Shown one piece after another: positions 26,041 to 34,570 of a stretch of DNA of 64,000 bases. Numbering within the stretch: position 1 is the stretch's first letter; each line of letters starts with the position of its first letter. Source of the stretch: Sphingomonas quercus. GTDB taxonomy: Bacteria > Pseudomonadota > Alphaproteobacteria > Sphingomonadales > Sphingomonadaceae. The notes under the pieces are model-generated. The model was not told where the DNA came from, ran no database searches, and saw only the letters and a program-made list of their open reading frames with translations. Location: contig NZ_JAHKRT010000008.1 of assembly GCF_018863195.1 (NCBI RefSeq), positions 124,001-188,000 on the forward strand, written 5' to 3'. The position numbers and the translations under genes are program-made.

Positions 26041-26631
26041 TCACGCGATCCGGTTGAAGGCGTCGAAATCCGGCCGGGGTAGGCGCGGCATCAGCGTCGA
26101 CGGATCGCCACGGCCAAGGGTGGCGATGAAATTGGAGCGGATCGTCGTTGCCGAGAAAAAGGCCGCGTCGACGGCTTCATTGTCGAAGCCCGACATCGGG
26201 CCGGTGTCGAAGCCCAGCGCCCGCGCGGCCATGATCAGCCAGGCCCCCTGCAACGTCGAATTGCGGAAGGCGGATTCGCGAATCAGCGCATCATTGCCGA
26301 CGAACCAGGCGCGCGCATCGGCGTGCGGGAACAGCATCGGCAGCTGCTCGTAGAATTCGAGGTCCATGCCGATGATGGCGGTGACCGGCGCGGCGAGGAT
26401 CTTGCCGGCATTGGCCGGGGAGGCGAAGCCGGCCAGCTTCGCCTTGGCCTCGTCGCTCAGGCACCACACGATCCGCGCGGGCATCTGGTTGGCCGAGGTG
26501 GGGCCGAACTTGGCGAGCTCCCAGATCGCCTCCAGCTCGTCCTCGGTGACGGGCTGGTCCAGATAATGATTATAGGTGCGGGCCGTGCGGAAGAGCGTGT
26601 CGAGCGCCGCGTCGGAAAGCTTTCCGGCCAT
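26041..26631 (-). CDS. Nitroreductase family protein, malonic semialdehyde reductase RutE-like
   Basis: 196 residues, the length of RutE. The FMN-binding nitroreductase fold is seen in ARTYNHYLDQPVTEDELEAI, KFGPTSANQMPARIVW and QGAWLIMAARALGFDTGPMSGFDN. RutE reduces malonic semialdehyde to 3-hydroxypropionate in the Rut pyrimidine pathway, but no other rut genes are present here. The enzyme could therefore reduce some other aldehyde or a nitro or quinone compound. The stop lies six bases before the tsaB start on the same strand, so it may be read through into tsaB. The family is certain, the substrate is inferred. Confidence 0.87.
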   Translation of the reverse strand: MAGKLSDAALDTLFRTARTYNHYLDQPVTEDELEAIWELAKFGPTSANQMPARIVWCLSDEAKAKLAGFASPANAGKILAAPVTAIIGMDLEFYEQLPMLFPHADARAWFVGNDALIRESAFRNSTLQGAWLIMAARALGFDTGPMSGFDNEAVDAAFFSATTIRSNFIATLGRGDPSTLMPRLPRPDFDAFNRIA

Positions 26632-26649
26632 ATGCTCCTTGCCCTCCCG

Positions 26650-27225
26650 TCAGACTGCGCGAACTTCCGTCACCTCCGGCACATAATGCCGCAGCAATTG
26701 CTCGATGCCCTGCTTCAGTGTCGCCGTCGAGGAGGGACAGCCCGCGCACGCGCCGTGCAGTGCGAGATAGACCTTCCCCTCGCGGAAGCCGCGATAGACG
26801 ATGTCGCCGCCGTCGCGGGCCACGGCGGGGCGAACCCGCGTGTCGATCAGGTCCTTGATCTGGTCGATGATGTCGGCATCAGCGGGATCGTCACCCAGCG
26901 CCGCGTCGTCGGCCGGCACGGCGATACCGGCAGCGCTGCCGGCATGGAACAGCGGCGCCTCGGCGACGAAATGATCGAGCAGCACGGCCAGCACATCGGG
27001 CTTGAGGCTGCGCCAGTCGACCCCAGGGCCGGCCGTCACCGACACGAAGTCATGCCCGAAGAACACGCCCACCACATCGCCGAGATCGAACAGGGCGGTG
27101 GCGAGCGGCGAGGCTTCGGCCTCTTCCTCATTCGCGAAGTCGCGCGTGCCGGCGCTCATCACGACGCGGCCGGGGAGGAATTTCAGCGTCGCCGGATTCG
27201 GCGTGGTCTCGGTCTCGATCAACAT
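26650..27225 (-). CDS. NifU family Fe-S cluster carrier (NfuA-like)
   Basis: 191 residues. The N-terminal Nfu_N scaffold domain (about 1-88) starts MLIETETTPNPATLKFLPG and includes the FFGHDFVSVT strand. The C-terminal NifU domain (about 110-188) has RPAVARDGGDIVYRGF and the cluster-binding GACAGCPSST with its CxxC. The protein carries Fe-S clusters to target enzymes. The start at 27225 gives the normal family N-terminus; a longer frame to 27321 is rejected. The gene is divergent from the RhlE-type helicase gene, with a 297-base gap. The nitroreductase gene follows in the same direction after 18 bases. Confidence 0.93.
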   Translation of the reverse strand: MLIETETTPNPATLKFLPGRVVMSAGTRDFANEEEAEASPLATALFDLGDVVGVFFGHDFVSVTAGPGVDWRSLKPDVLAVLLDHFVAEAPLFHAGSAAGIAVPADDAALGDDPADADIIDQIKDLIDTRVRPAVARDGGDIVYRGFREGKVYLALHGACAGCPSSTATLKQGIEQLLRHYVPEVTEVRAV

Positions 27226-27522
27226 GTCCGTCAGATGGGCGAAGCGGGGCTCGCGATCAATAGAGGGGCGCGCGCCTGCCGCCAATAGACGGCGAGACTT
27301 TGCCTCCCTTGCCAAATCCATGCTGCGCTGCCATATGCACCGCAGAGCGTCGGCGCCCCAGGGGACGTCCGAACGAGGCAGCGTGATCGCCCCTTGCAGG
27401 GCCGGCTTCGTTCAAGGGACGCTTTCACCAAGGCTTCCCTTGTCACGCGGGTTGTCGGAACCCGCACCGGCGCGTGGGCCATGTCGGCCCCCAGCGGCCG
27501 TGCCTTATGTGAGTAATCTGAT
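27226..27522 (+). promoter_or_regulatory. 297-base divergent gap and structured leader of the RhlE-type helicase gene
   Basis: No protein with recognisable features is encoded here. Read on the plus strand, several hairpins precede the helicase: CCCTTG near 27407 with CAAGGG near 27415-27420, GCGGGTT-GTCGG-AACCCGC at 27447-27465 (perfect seven pairs), and GGGCC-ATGTC-GGCCC near 27476-27490. The region also must carry the promoter of nfuA. DEAD-box helicase genes often have long self-regulated leaders, which fits, but function here is inferred. Confidence 0.45.
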
Positions 27523-28851
27523 TTGACCCAGTTTTCCGAGCTCGGCCTCGCCGCGCCGCTCGTGCGCGCCCTCGATGCCGCCGGTTACACCAAGCCCACG
27601 CCGATTCAGCTCCAGGCGATCCCGCCGGTGCTGGAGGGCCGCGACCTGTGCGGTATCGCGCAGACCGGCACCGGCAAGACCGCGGCGTTCGCGCTGCCCA
27701 TCCTCCATTATCTGAGCGAGAATAACCGCCCCCGTCCGGTGACCGGCTGCCGCGTGCTGGTGCTGTCGCCGACGCGCGAGCTGGCCAGCCAGATCGCCGA
27801 CAGCTTCCGCAAATATGGCCAGCATCTCCGCCTGTCGGTGGCGACGGTGTTCGGCGGCGTGCCGATCGGCCGCCAGGTGCGCCAGCTGCAGGGCGGCGTC
27901 GACGTGCTCGTCGCGACGCCGGGCCGGCTGCTCGATCTCATCGACCAGCGCGCGCTGTCGCTGTCCAAGGTCGAGGTGCTGGTGCTCGACGAGGCCGACC
28001 AGATGCTCGACCTCGGCTTCATCCATTCCTTGAAGCGCATCGTCACCCTGCTGCCGAAGCAGCGCCAGACGTTGTTCTTCTCGGCGACGATGCCGCGCGC
28101 CATCGCCGAGCTGGGGGACCGTTTCCTCAGCGATCCGGTGAAGGTGTCGGTGGCGCCGGTCGCATCCACCGCCGAGCGGGTGGAGCAGTTCGTCACCTTC
28201 ATCAACCAGGCCGAGAAGCAGGCGCTGCTCACCCTCAAGCTCCGTGAGGCGGAGATCGACCGTGCGCTGGTCTTCACCCGCACCAAGCATGGCGCCGACC
28301 GGGTAGTGAAGCACCTTGCCGCCGCCGGCGTGCGTGCCGAGGCGATCCACGGCAACAAGAGCCAGCCGCAGCGCGAGCGCACGCTGGCCGCCTTCCGCTC
28401 CGGTGAGATCAACGTGCTGGTGGCGACGGACATCGCCGCGCGCGGCATCGACGTGCCGGGCGTCAGCCACGTGTTCAACTTCGAGATCCCGGACGTGCCG
28501 GAGCAATATGTCCACCGCATCGGCCGCACCGCGCGCGCCGGCAAGGCGGGCATCGCGCTGGCCTTTGTCGATCAGGCGGAGCGCAACAACATCCGCGACA
28601 TCGAGCGGCTGACCAAGGTCAAGTTGCAGCCTGTGGCGATCCCGGAGAATTTCCTCGCCGAGGCGGCGCGTCTGCCGCGTCCGTCCGCCCAGCAGGCCAG
28701 GCCGACCGCGCAGCGCCGCCACGACGATGCCCGCAAGGCCGGCGGCCCGGCGGGTGCGCCTGGCGACAAGCCGAAGCGGCGTTTCCCGCAGCGCCGTCGC
28801 GGCCCGGGAGTGGGCACGCACAAGGGCGCGGTGCGGAAAACCGGCGCCTGA
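27523..28851 (+). CDS. DEAD-box RNA helicase, RhlE-like
   Basis: 442 residues. The start is a TTG; an in-frame stop two codons upstream leaves little alternative. All DEAD-box motifs are intact: Q motif PTPIQLQAI, Walker A AQTGTGKT, PTRELA, TPGRLLD, VLDEADQML, SAT, then the second RecA domain with HGNKSQPQRE, ATDIAARGIDV and HRIGRTARAG. The tail from about residue 375 is rich in Arg, Lys, Pro and Gln, as in RhlE and cold-induced helicases that act on structured RNA and ribosome assembly. A long structured leader lies upstream and a GC-rich hairpin downstream. Confidence 0.94.
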   Translation: MTQFSELGLAAPLVRALDAAGYTKPTPIQLQAIPPVLEGRDLCGIAQTGTGKTAAFALPILHYLSENNRPRPVTGCRVLVLSPTRELASQIADSFRKYGQHLRLSVATVFGGVPIGRQVRQLQGGVDVLVATPGRLLDLIDQRALSLSKVEVLVLDEADQMLDLGFIHSLKRIVTLLPKQRQTLFFSATMPRAIAELGDRFLSDPVKVSVAPVASTAERVEQFVTFINQAEKQALLTLKLREAEIDRALVFTRTKHGADRVVKHLAAAGVRAEAIHGNKSQPQRERTLAAFRSGEINVLVATDIAARGIDVPGVSHVFNFEIPDVPEQYVHRIGRTARAGKAGIALAFVDQAERNNIRDIERLTKVKLQPVAIPENFLAEAARLPRPSAQQARPTAQRRHDDARKAGGPAGAPGDKPKRRFPQRRRGPGVGTHKGAVRKTGA

Positions 28852-28860
28852 TAAGGGAGG

Positions 28861-28886
28861 GGGCCGCTCGATCCATCGGGCGGCCC
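28861..28886 (+). terminator. Hairpin after the RhlE-type helicase gene
   Basis: GGGCCGC (28861-28867) pairs perfectly with GCGGCCC (28880-28886) about nine bases after the stop codon. No T tract follows, so termination strength is uncertain. Confidence 0.45.
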
Positions 28887-28908
28887 TCGCCACACTGCCC
28901 CTATATCC

Positions 28909-28936
28909 CGTCACCCCGAAGGGGTTCGGCATGACG
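28909..28936. repeat. Dispersed hairpin repeat, CGTCA-TGACG bracketed copy
   Basis: CGTCA (28909-28913) and TGACG (28932-28936) bracket CCCCGAAGGGG followed by TTCGGCA. The CGTCACCCC start and GGCATGACG end are shared with the copy at 21672-21782. It lies between convergent rhlE-like and dedA-like genes. Confidence 0.5.
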
Positions 28937-28957
28937 CTCGTAGCGGGGGCGTGAAAG

Positions 28958-29605
28958 CTAATCCGCCACCCGCTCCTTGCGGTGGCGCCGGACCTTGTGC
29001 TGGATGATCCAGCCGAGCCCGACCAGGATCGCGACGACGATGATCGCGTCGAGGCGATGGAACCATGCCGATATGCGCGGGTCGCTGTTCCAGCGCTCGC
29101 CGAGCTTCATGCCGATCCACGCCAGCACCCAGCAGAACGGCCAGGAGCCGAGGAAGGTGTAGAGGTGGAACTTCGTCAGGTTCATCCGCGCCATGCCGGC
29201 GGGGAAGGCGATGAAGGAGCGCACCACCGGCAGCATCCGGCACACCAGCACGGCAAGGCTGCCCCAACGCGCGAAGAAGCGCTCCGCCTTGTCGAGATCG
29301 TCCGTGTTCATGAACACGTAGCGGCCGAACCGCTCGACCGCCGGGCGCCCGCCCAGCCGGCCCAGCTCATAGGCCGGGATCGAGCCGATGTTGCAGCCGA
29401 ACGCGCCCGCCGTCGCCACCCAGAACAGGGCGAGCTGCCCGGTCGAGACGAGATAGCCGCCGAACGGCATGATGATCTCGGACGGCAACGGCACGCACGC
29501 GCTCTCGATCGCCATGAGCAACGCGATGCCGGTATAGCCGCCCCACGAGATTACGGCGACGATCCAGCCCGCCATCCAGGCGATGATGTCAGTGATGATG
29601 TGCAT
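28958..29605 (-). CDS. DedA family membrane protein
   Basis: 215 residues with about five hydrophobic segments. The DedA/SNARE-associated signature is visible: ESACVPLPSEIIMPFGGYLV, then FARWGSLAVLVCRMLPVVRS with FPAGMARMNLTKF. DedA proteins are membrane transporters linked to undecaprenyl phosphate or phospholipid recycling and membrane potential. The Glu near residue 34 and the Arg pair in the second half that mark functional members are present. The start at 29605 gives a short cytoplasmic N-terminus; a longer frame runs into repeat DNA. The alcohol dehydrogenase gene lies upstream on the same strand, separated by a perfect dispersed hairpin. Confidence 0.9.
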   Translation of the reverse strand: MHIITDIIAWMAGWIVAVISWGGYTGIALLMAIESACVPLPSEIIMPFGGYLVSTGQLALFWVATAGAFGCNIGSIPAYELGRLGGRPAVERFGRYVFMNTDDLDKAERFFARWGSLAVLVCRMLPVVRSFIAFPAGMARMNLTKFHLYTFLGSWPFCWVLAWIGMKLGERWNSDPRISAWFHRLDAIIVVAILVGLGWIIQHKVRRHRKERVAD

Positions 29606-29672
29606 AGCCGGCCGGCCCATGGCGGGGCGGGAGCCGCTTGTCGATAGGGATTGAGGCCCGGCGGGCCCCGCA

Positions 29673-29711
29673 CCCGTCGTCACCCTGAAGCAGGTCCAGG
29701 GCGACGACGGG
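29673..29711. repeat. Dispersed hairpin repeat, best-preserved copy
   Basis: CCCGTCGTC (29673-29681) pairs perfectly with GACGACGGG (29703-29711). One mismatch later, CCCTG (29683-29687) pairs with CAGGG (29697-29701) around AAGCAGGTC. The 39-base element lies 22 bases after the alcohol dehydrogenase stop and could end its transcript. Its CCAGGGCGACGACG half recurs near 11382. Confidence 0.65.
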
Positions 29712-29733
29712 CGCCACGGAATGGGGCGCTACG

Positions 29734-30786
29734 TCAGTCCAGCGTCGCCATGTCGATGACGAACCGGTATTTCACGTCGCTCTTGAGCATGCGGGCATAG
29801 GCCTGCTCGATCTCCGGCATGGCGATCATCTCGATGTCCGCCGTGATGCCGTGCTCGGCGCAGAAATCGAGCATCTCCTGCGTTTCGGCGATGCCGCCGA
29901 TCAGCGAGCCCGCGATCGAGCGGCGGCCGAAGATCAGGTTCACCACGGAGGGCGAGGGATGGGCATGCTCGGGCACCCCGACCAGCGTCAGCGTGCCGTC
30001 GCGCTTGAGCAGGGCGGTGAACGCGTCCAGATCGTGGCTGGCGGCGACGGTGTTGACGATCAGGTCGAAGCTGCGCGCATGGGCCGCCATCTGCTCGGCG
30101 TCGCGGGAGATGACGACTTCGTCGGCGCCAAGGTCGAGCGCGTCCTGCCGCTTGGATTCGGACGTGGTGAAGGCGACGACATGGGCGCCGAGCGCGTGGG
30201 CGAGCTTGATGCCCATATGGCCGAGCCCGCCAATGCCGACGATGCCGACCTTCTTGCCCGGGCCCGCGCCCCAGTGGCGCAGCGGCGACCAGGTGGTGAT
30301 GCCGGCGCACAGCAGCGGGGCGGTGGCGGCGAGCTGGTCGGCGCCGTGGCGGATGTTGAGCACGAACTCCTCGCGCACCACGATCGCGTCGGAATAGCCG
30401 CCGAAGGTGATCTCGCCAGTGATCTTGTCCTCGCCATTATAGGTGCCGACGAAGCCATTCTCGCAATATTGCTCAAGGTCGTGATCGCACGCATCGCAAT
30501 GCTGGCAGCTGTCGACCAGGCAGCCGACGCCGACCGTGTCGCCGGCCTTGAACCGCGTGACCTGCGCGCCGACCTCGGTCACTTCGCCGATGATCTCGTG
30601 GCCGGGGATGCACGGATAGACAGTGTTGCCCCATTCGCCCCGCACCTGATGCAGGTCCGAATGGCAGACCCCGCAATAGCGGATGGCGATGCGGACGTCG
30701 TTGGGCCGGAGATCCCGGCGCTCGAAGGAGAAGGGGGCGAGCGGCGTCTCGCTGGACTGCGCGGCATAGCCTCGGGCTGCTGGCAT
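29734..30786 (-). CDS. Zinc-dependent NAD(P) alcohol dehydrogenase, cinnamyl-type (YahK-like)
   Basis: 350 residues of the medium-chain dehydrogenase superfamily. The catalytic zinc site is in RYCGVCHSDLHQ and PGHEIIGEV, the structural zinc in CQHCDACDHDLEQYC, and the Rossmann turn in VGIVGIGGLGHMGIKLAHALG. A neighbouring Ser or Thr (FTTSESKRQ) after the second strand suggests NADPH. Members reduce aldehydes to primary alcohols and help detoxify aldehydes. It stands between the hslU and dedA-like genes with no obvious pathway partner. The family is certain; the natural substrate is unknown. Confidence 0.93.
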   Translation of the reverse strand: MPAARGYAAQSSETPLAPFSFERRDLRPNDVRIAIRYCGVCHSDLHQVRGEWGNTVYPCIPGHEIIGEVTEVGAQVTRFKAGDTVGVGCLVDSCQHCDACDHDLEQYCENGFVGTYNGEDKITGEITFGGYSDAIVVREEFVLNIRHGADQLAATAPLLCAGITTWSPLRHWGAGPGKKVGIVGIGGLGHMGIKLAHALGAHVVAFTTSESKRQDALDLGADEVVISRDAEQMAAHARSFDLIVNTVAASHDLDAFTALLKRDGTLTLVGVPEHAHPSPSVVNLIFGRRSIAGSLIGGIAETQEMLDFCAEHGITADIEMIAMPEIEQAYARMLKSDVKYRFVIDMATLD

Positions 30787-30886
30787 GGGGGAACTCCCGT
30801 CACGAATTGGGCCGGCCCGCGGACGTCGCGAACCGGCCGGGATGTAGGACCGCCCCTCGCGCCCGCAACGGGGGAGGGGCGGGTTT

Positions 30887-32191
30887 TCAGAGCACGAACT
30901 TCGACAAATCCGTATTCCGGGCGATCGCCTTCAGCTGCTGGTCGACATAGGGCGCGTCCACCACCAGCGTCGTGCCGCCGCGCTCCTCCGCCTCGAAGCT
31001 CACCTCTTCGAGCAGCTTCTCCATCACCGTCTGCAGCCGCCGCGCGCCGATATTCTCGACAGAGGCGTTCACCTCGGCGGCGATGCGGGCGAGGGCGGCG
31101 ATGCCCTCGTCGGTGAATTCCAGCGACACGCCCTCGGTGCCGAGCAGCGCGCGATATTGCTCGGTCAGGCTGGCGCGGGTCGCCGACAGGATGCGCACGA
31201 AATCCGCCTCGGTCAGCGCCTTCAGCTCGACGCGGATCGGCAGGCGGCCCTGCAACTCCGGCAGCAGGTCGGACGGCTTGGCGACATGGAAGGCGCCGGA
31301 CGCGATGAACAGGATATGGTCGGTCTTCATCGGCCCATATTTGGTGGCGACGGTGGTGCCTTCGATCAGCGGCAGCAGATCGCGCTGCACACCCTCGCGG
31401 GAGACCGAGCCGCCGCGCACGTCGCTGACCGCGATCTTGTCGATCTCGTCGAGGAAGACGATGCCGTTCGCCTCGGCGTCGGCCAACGCCGCGCGGGACA
31501 CCTCGTCCTGATCGAGGCGCTTGTCGGCCTCCTCCTCGACCAGCTTGGCCCAGGCAGCCTTGACGGTGAGCTTGCGGCGCTTGGTCGGCTTCTGCCCGCC
31601 GAACGCCTTGCCCATCATCTCGGAGAGGTTGATCATGCCGACCTGGCCGCCCATGCCGGGAATCTCGAAGGGGGTGTTGGGCACCTCTTCCACCTCCAGC
31701 TCGATCTCGGTGTCGTCGAGCTGGCCGTCCTCGAAGCGCTGGCGGAAGGCCAGGCGGGTCGCCTCCGAGGCATCCTTGCCGACCAGCGCATCGAGCAGCC
31801 GCTTGCGCGCGGCCTCCTCGGCCTTGTCCTTGACGGCGAGGCGGCGGCGTTCCTTCTCCAGCCGGATCGCCTCCTCGACTAGGTCGCGGGCGATCTGCTC
31901 CACGTCGCGGCCGACATAGCCGACCTCGGTGAACTTGGTCGCCTCCACCTTCACGAAGGGCGCGTCGGCGAGCTTGGCGAGGCGGCGGCTGATCTCCGTC
32001 TTGCCGCAGCCGGTCGGCCCGATCATCAGGATGTTCTTGGGCGTCACCTCGTCGCGCAGCGATTCCGGCAGCTGTTGCCGCCGCCAGCGGTTGCGCAGCG
32101 CCACCGCGACGGCGCGCTTGGCGTCGTCCTGCCCGATGATGTGCGCGTCCAGCGCGGCCACGATGGCCTTGGGGGTAAGAGCGTCGTTCAT
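30887..32191 (-). CDS. hslU: ATP-dependent protease ATPase subunit HslU
   Basis: 434 residues. HslU is the hexameric AAA+ unfoldase that feeds HslV. The N-terminal [20 protein letters not shown], Walker [17 protein letters not shown], pore loop GYVGRD, I-domain (about 100-230), Walker [13 protein letters not shown], sensor 1 [15 protein letters not shown] and the C-terminal LSKFVL, which docks into HslV, are all present. The C-terminus is complete, so the HslVU complex should assemble. hslV lies 129 bases upstream on the same strand; the gap carries a long imperfect inverted repeat. Confidence 0.97.
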   Translation of the reverse strand: MNDALTPKAIVAALDAHIIGQDDAKRAVAVALRNRWRRQQLPESLRDEVTPKNILMIGPTGCGKTEISRRLAKLADAPFVKVEATKFTEVGYVGRDVEQIARDLVEEAIRLEKERRRLAVKDKAEEAARKRLLDALVGKDASEATRLAFRQRFEDGQLDDTEIELEVEEVPNTPFEIPGMGGQVGMINLSEMMGKAFGGQKPTKRRKLTVKAAWAKLVEEEADKRLDQDEVSRAALADAEANGIVFLDEIDKIAVSDVRGGSVSREGVQRDLLPLIEGTTVATKYGPMKTDHILFIASGAFHVAKPSDLLPELQGRLPIRVELKALTEADFVRILSATRASLTEQYRALLGTEGVSLEFTDEGIAALARIAAEVNASVENIGARRLQTVMEKLLEEVSFEAEERGGTTLVVDAPYVDQQLKAIARNTDLSKFVL

Positions 32192-32234
32192 CTGATCTGG
32201 GTTTCCGTCATGGATTGATTTTCGGGCCCGCCTC

Positions 32235-32308
32235 CCTGAACCTGTTCCGCCATCCGCTCGGCCGCGAGCACCGGCGCCGGCGGCGAAGTGGTCCCGAACA
32301 GGTTCGGG
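32235..32308. repeat. Long inverted repeat between hslV and hslU
   Basis: CCTGAACCTGTTC (32235-32247) pairs with GAACAGGTTCGGG (32296-32308), ten perfect base pairs plus a G-U and two more, around a 48-base GC-rich loop. It resembles repeat-family DNA and might weaken or stabilise read-through from hslV into hslU. Confidence 0.4.
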
Positions 32309-32320
32309 CGAGGGCGGGGG

Positions 32321-32878
32321 TCAGCGCGCGCTGTCCAGCGTCTCGATAGTCAGGCGGTCGTTGGTGTAGACGCAGACCTCGGCGGCGATGGCCATCGCCT
32401 TCCGGCAGATCGTCTCGGCATCCGCCTCATAGTCGAGCAGGGCGCGGGCGGCCGAGAGCGCGTAGTTGCCGCCCGATCCGATCGCCGCCACGCCGGCCTC
32501 AGGCTCCAGCACGTCGCCATTGCCGGTGAGGATCAGCGTGACCTCCTTGTCGGCGACGATCATCATCGCCTCCAGGTTGCGCAGATACTTGTCCGTCCGC
32601 CAGTCCTTGGCGAGCTCCACCGCCGCGCGCAGCAGCTGGCCCGGATGCTGCTCCAGCTTGCGCTCCAGCCGCTCGAACAGGGTGAAGGCGTCGGCGGTGG
32701 CGCCGGCGAAGCCGCCGATCACCTGCCCGTCCGCACCCAGCCGGCGCACCTTGCGCGCATTGGGCTTCATCACCGTATTGCCCATTGATACCTGGCCGTC
32801 GCCGACGACCACCACCTTGCCGCCCCGGCGGACGGACAGGATCGTCGTGCCGTGCCAGCCGATCTTGTCTTCGCTCAT
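32321..32878 (-). CDS. hslV: ATP-dependent protease peptidase subunit HslV
   Basis: 185 residues. HslV is the proteasome-like dodecameric peptidase of the HslVU system in the cytoplasm. After a ten-residue propeptide, the catalytic Thr11 starts the mature segment [50 protein letters not shown] and [16 protein letters not shown] follow. The propeptide [10 protein letters not shown] is longer than the single Met of some relatives but usual for alphaproteobacteria. The ATG at 32878 follows a GGGATC sequence; an upstream extension to 32941 is rejected. hslU follows on the same strand. Confidence 0.97.
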   Translation of the reverse strand: MSEDKIGWHGTTILSVRRGGKVVVVGDGQVSMGNTVMKPNARKVRRLGADGQVIGGFAGATADAFTLFERLERKLEQHPGQLLRAAVELAKDWRTDKYLRNLEAMMIVADKEVTLILTGNGDVLEPEAGVAAIGSGGNYALSAARALLDYEADAETICRKAMAIAAEVCVYTNDRLTIETLDSAR

Positions 32879-32941
32879 TCTGATCCCGCTCTGTTTTCGT
32901 TCACTTGGGGCGGATATGGGAAGGCAATTCCGCCGCCGCAA

Positions 32942-33280
32942 TCAGTGGCCGCGCCCGACGAACAGGAACGCCGCCGCTCCGGCGATGCACGCCGCAGCAC
33001 CGAGATAGCGCCAGCTCAGCGGCTCCTTCAGCACGAGGACGGCGAACACCGCGAACACCGCCAGCGTCACGCATTCCTGCATGATCTTGAGCTGGCCGCC
33101 GGAAAAGCCGTGGGCGTAGCCGATGCGATTGGCCGGCACCGCGAGGCAATATTCGATGAAGGCGATGCCCCAGCTCGCCAGGATCACCACCGGCAGCCGC
33201 GCGTCGGGGAATTTGAGATGCCCGTACCACGCCAGCGTCATGAACAGGTTGGAGCAGATGAGCAGGATCAATGTCGTCAT
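32942..33280 (-). CDS. DMT-type small membrane protein (DUF486)
   Basis: 112 residues with four hydrophobic helices (about 2-20, 30-48, 66-86, 91-108). Family features of DUF486 include WYGHLKF in the first loop and ILASWGIAFIEYCLAVPANRIGY, then GFSGGQLKIMQECVTLAVF and LKEPLSWRYLGAA. The family belongs to the drug/metabolite transporter superfamily but its substrate is not established. The stop lies 63 bases before the hslV start in the same direction. The gene is divergent from DUF3297. Confidence 0.88.
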   Translation of the reverse strand: MTTLILLICSNLFMTLAWYGHLKFPDARLPVVILASWGIAFIEYCLAVPANRIGYAHGFSGGQLKIMQECVTLAVFAVFAVLVLKEPLSWRYLGAAACIAGAAAFLFVGRGH

Positions 33281-33328
33281 GACGCCGCATCTAGCGCCTC
33301 GCCGCGCGTACGACTATGAGCGCGTGCC

Positions 33329-33634
33329 ATGACCGACACGACCAACGACACGCCCCCCGATCGCCTCTCCGTCAACCCGCGCAGCCCGCATTTCGGCGGC
33401 GAGCTGCTGCGCCGCGGCATCGGCATCAGGCTTAACGGGCAGGAGAAGCGCGGCGTCGAGGAATATTGCGTGTCCGAAGGCTGGATCCGCGTTGCCGCCG
33501 GCCGCTCGCTGGATCGCAAGGGCAATCCGATGACGATCCGCCTCAACGGCACGGTCGAGCCCTATTTCGAAGACACCGCCAAGGGCGACGCCGACGCCGA
33601 CGCTGCCGCCACCGACACGCCCGCCGCGGACTGA
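33329..33634 (+). CDS. DUF3297 family protein
   Basis: 101 residues. The core PPDRLSVNPRSPHFGGELL, then RRGIGIRLNGQEKRGVEEYC, SEGWIRVAAGRSLDRKGNPM and IRLNGTVEPYF, matches DUF3297, a small cytoplasmic family of unknown function that I associate with alpha- and other proteobacteria. The C-terminal 17 residues are a low-complexity Ala/Asp tail. No signal peptide or membrane segment is visible. It is divergent from the DUF486 gene and not clearly in an operon. The family call is good, and no role can be given. Confidence 0.85.
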   Translation: MTDTTNDTPPDRLSVNPRSPHFGGELLRRGIGIRLNGQEKRGVEEYCVSEGWIRVAAGRSLDRKGNPMTIRLNGTVEPYFEDTAKGDADADAAATDTPAAD

Positions 33635-33792
33635 AGGGCGGCCGCGCCGCCAGATCCGGCATGGCAGCGTTTGCTGGCGAGGCGCGCCTTCCCTCGTTTC
33701 GCCGGGGCGCGAGCGCTTGACGGCCGGGCGTTTCCCGTTCACGTCCGGGCGGCCCGGTCGGGCCGATGCGTGTTGTGGGGGCACCTTACGTC

Positions 33793-34530
33793 ATGAAGAT
33801 CCTTGCCAGGACAGCCGCGGCTGCCCTCGCCACCCTTGTCGCGGCCGGTAGCGCGGATGCCGCCATCGTCACCTCCGTCGAGGCGGCTGGCGCGCAGCAC
33901 AGCACCCGCGCGCTGACCTATGGCGGCGAAAACGGTCTGGACGGTCTGTCGGCCAGCTATCACTCGGCCACTGATCTTCAGTTCGGCGCGTTCGTGTCGG
34001 CTGCTGCCGGCGATTTCTACGCCGACCCGGCCAATGGCGCGGGCGGGGCGGGCGGCACCGGCAATTATCTGAGCGCCTCGTCGTTCGGCACGGTGCTCGA
34101 TTTCGTCGACAGCACCGTCAACTTTTTCGGCCTGTGGGTGTCGACGATCGACACCGGCAACACCGTCACCTTCTTCAAGGGCGGCAATCAGGTCGCGGAA
34201 TACAACCTCGCCGATCTGTTCGCCGATCACGTCGCCGAGGCGAGCGCCTATCTCGGCAATCCCAACGCGCCGTTCGCCGGGGAAGCGCCGGGCGAGGCGT
34301 TCGCCTTCTTCAACTTCCAGTCGGATCAGGTGTTCGACCGGATCTGGCTGACCCAGAACGGCATTGGCGGCTTTGAGGTGGATAATCTCACCCTCGGCTA
34401 TATCGCGCGCCAGCAGGCGGGCGCGGCGCTGGCCATGCCGGAGCCGGCTAGCTGGGCGATGATGCTGGTCGGCTTCGGCGCCGCCGGCCTTGGCCTGCGC
34501 CGCCGCCGGGGCGTGCCCACCATCGCTTGA
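33793..34530 (+). CDS. PEPxxWA-CTERM sorted exported protein
   Basis: 245 residues. Residues 1-23 form a Sec signal peptide (ARTAAAALATLVAAGSADA). The middle is a beta-rich secreted domain with VDSTVNFFGLWVSTIDTGNT and FNFQSDQVFDRIWLTQNG, resembling Npun-type/PEP-CTERM surface proteins. The C-terminus is a full sorting signal: MPEPASWAMMLVGFGAAGLG then RRRRG, that is the PEPxxWA motif, a hydrophobic segment and a basic cluster. Such proteins are cut by an exosortase and often released with exopolysaccharide. No exosortase gene lies in the window. The start at 33793 is preferred over 33766. Confidence 0.9.
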   Translation: MKILARTAAAALATLVAAGSADAAIVTSVEAAGAQHSTRALTYGGENGLDGLSASYHSATDLQFGAFVSAAAGDFYADPANGAGGAGGTGNYLSASSFGTVLDFVDSTVNFFGLWVSTIDTGNTVTFFKGGNQVAEYNLADLFADHVAEASAYLGNPNAPFAGEAPGEAFAFFNFQSDQVFDRIWLTQNGIGGFEVDNLTLGYIARQQAGAALAMPEPASWAMMLVGFGAAGLGLRRRRGVPTIA

Positions 34531-34570
34531 GGGATTGCCGCGGCGCGGCGGCGCGCTATCGTCCGCGGCC

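Noticed and set aside
27231-27482. 83-codon minus-strand frame in the nfuA-rhlE gap
   Set aside because: No motif, and it would overlap the divergent promoter region; not enough to call a gene.
33793-34530. Exosortase locus around the PEP-CTERM gene
   Set aside because: No exosortase, glycosyltransferase cluster or prsK/prsT-like genes adjoin it within the window.
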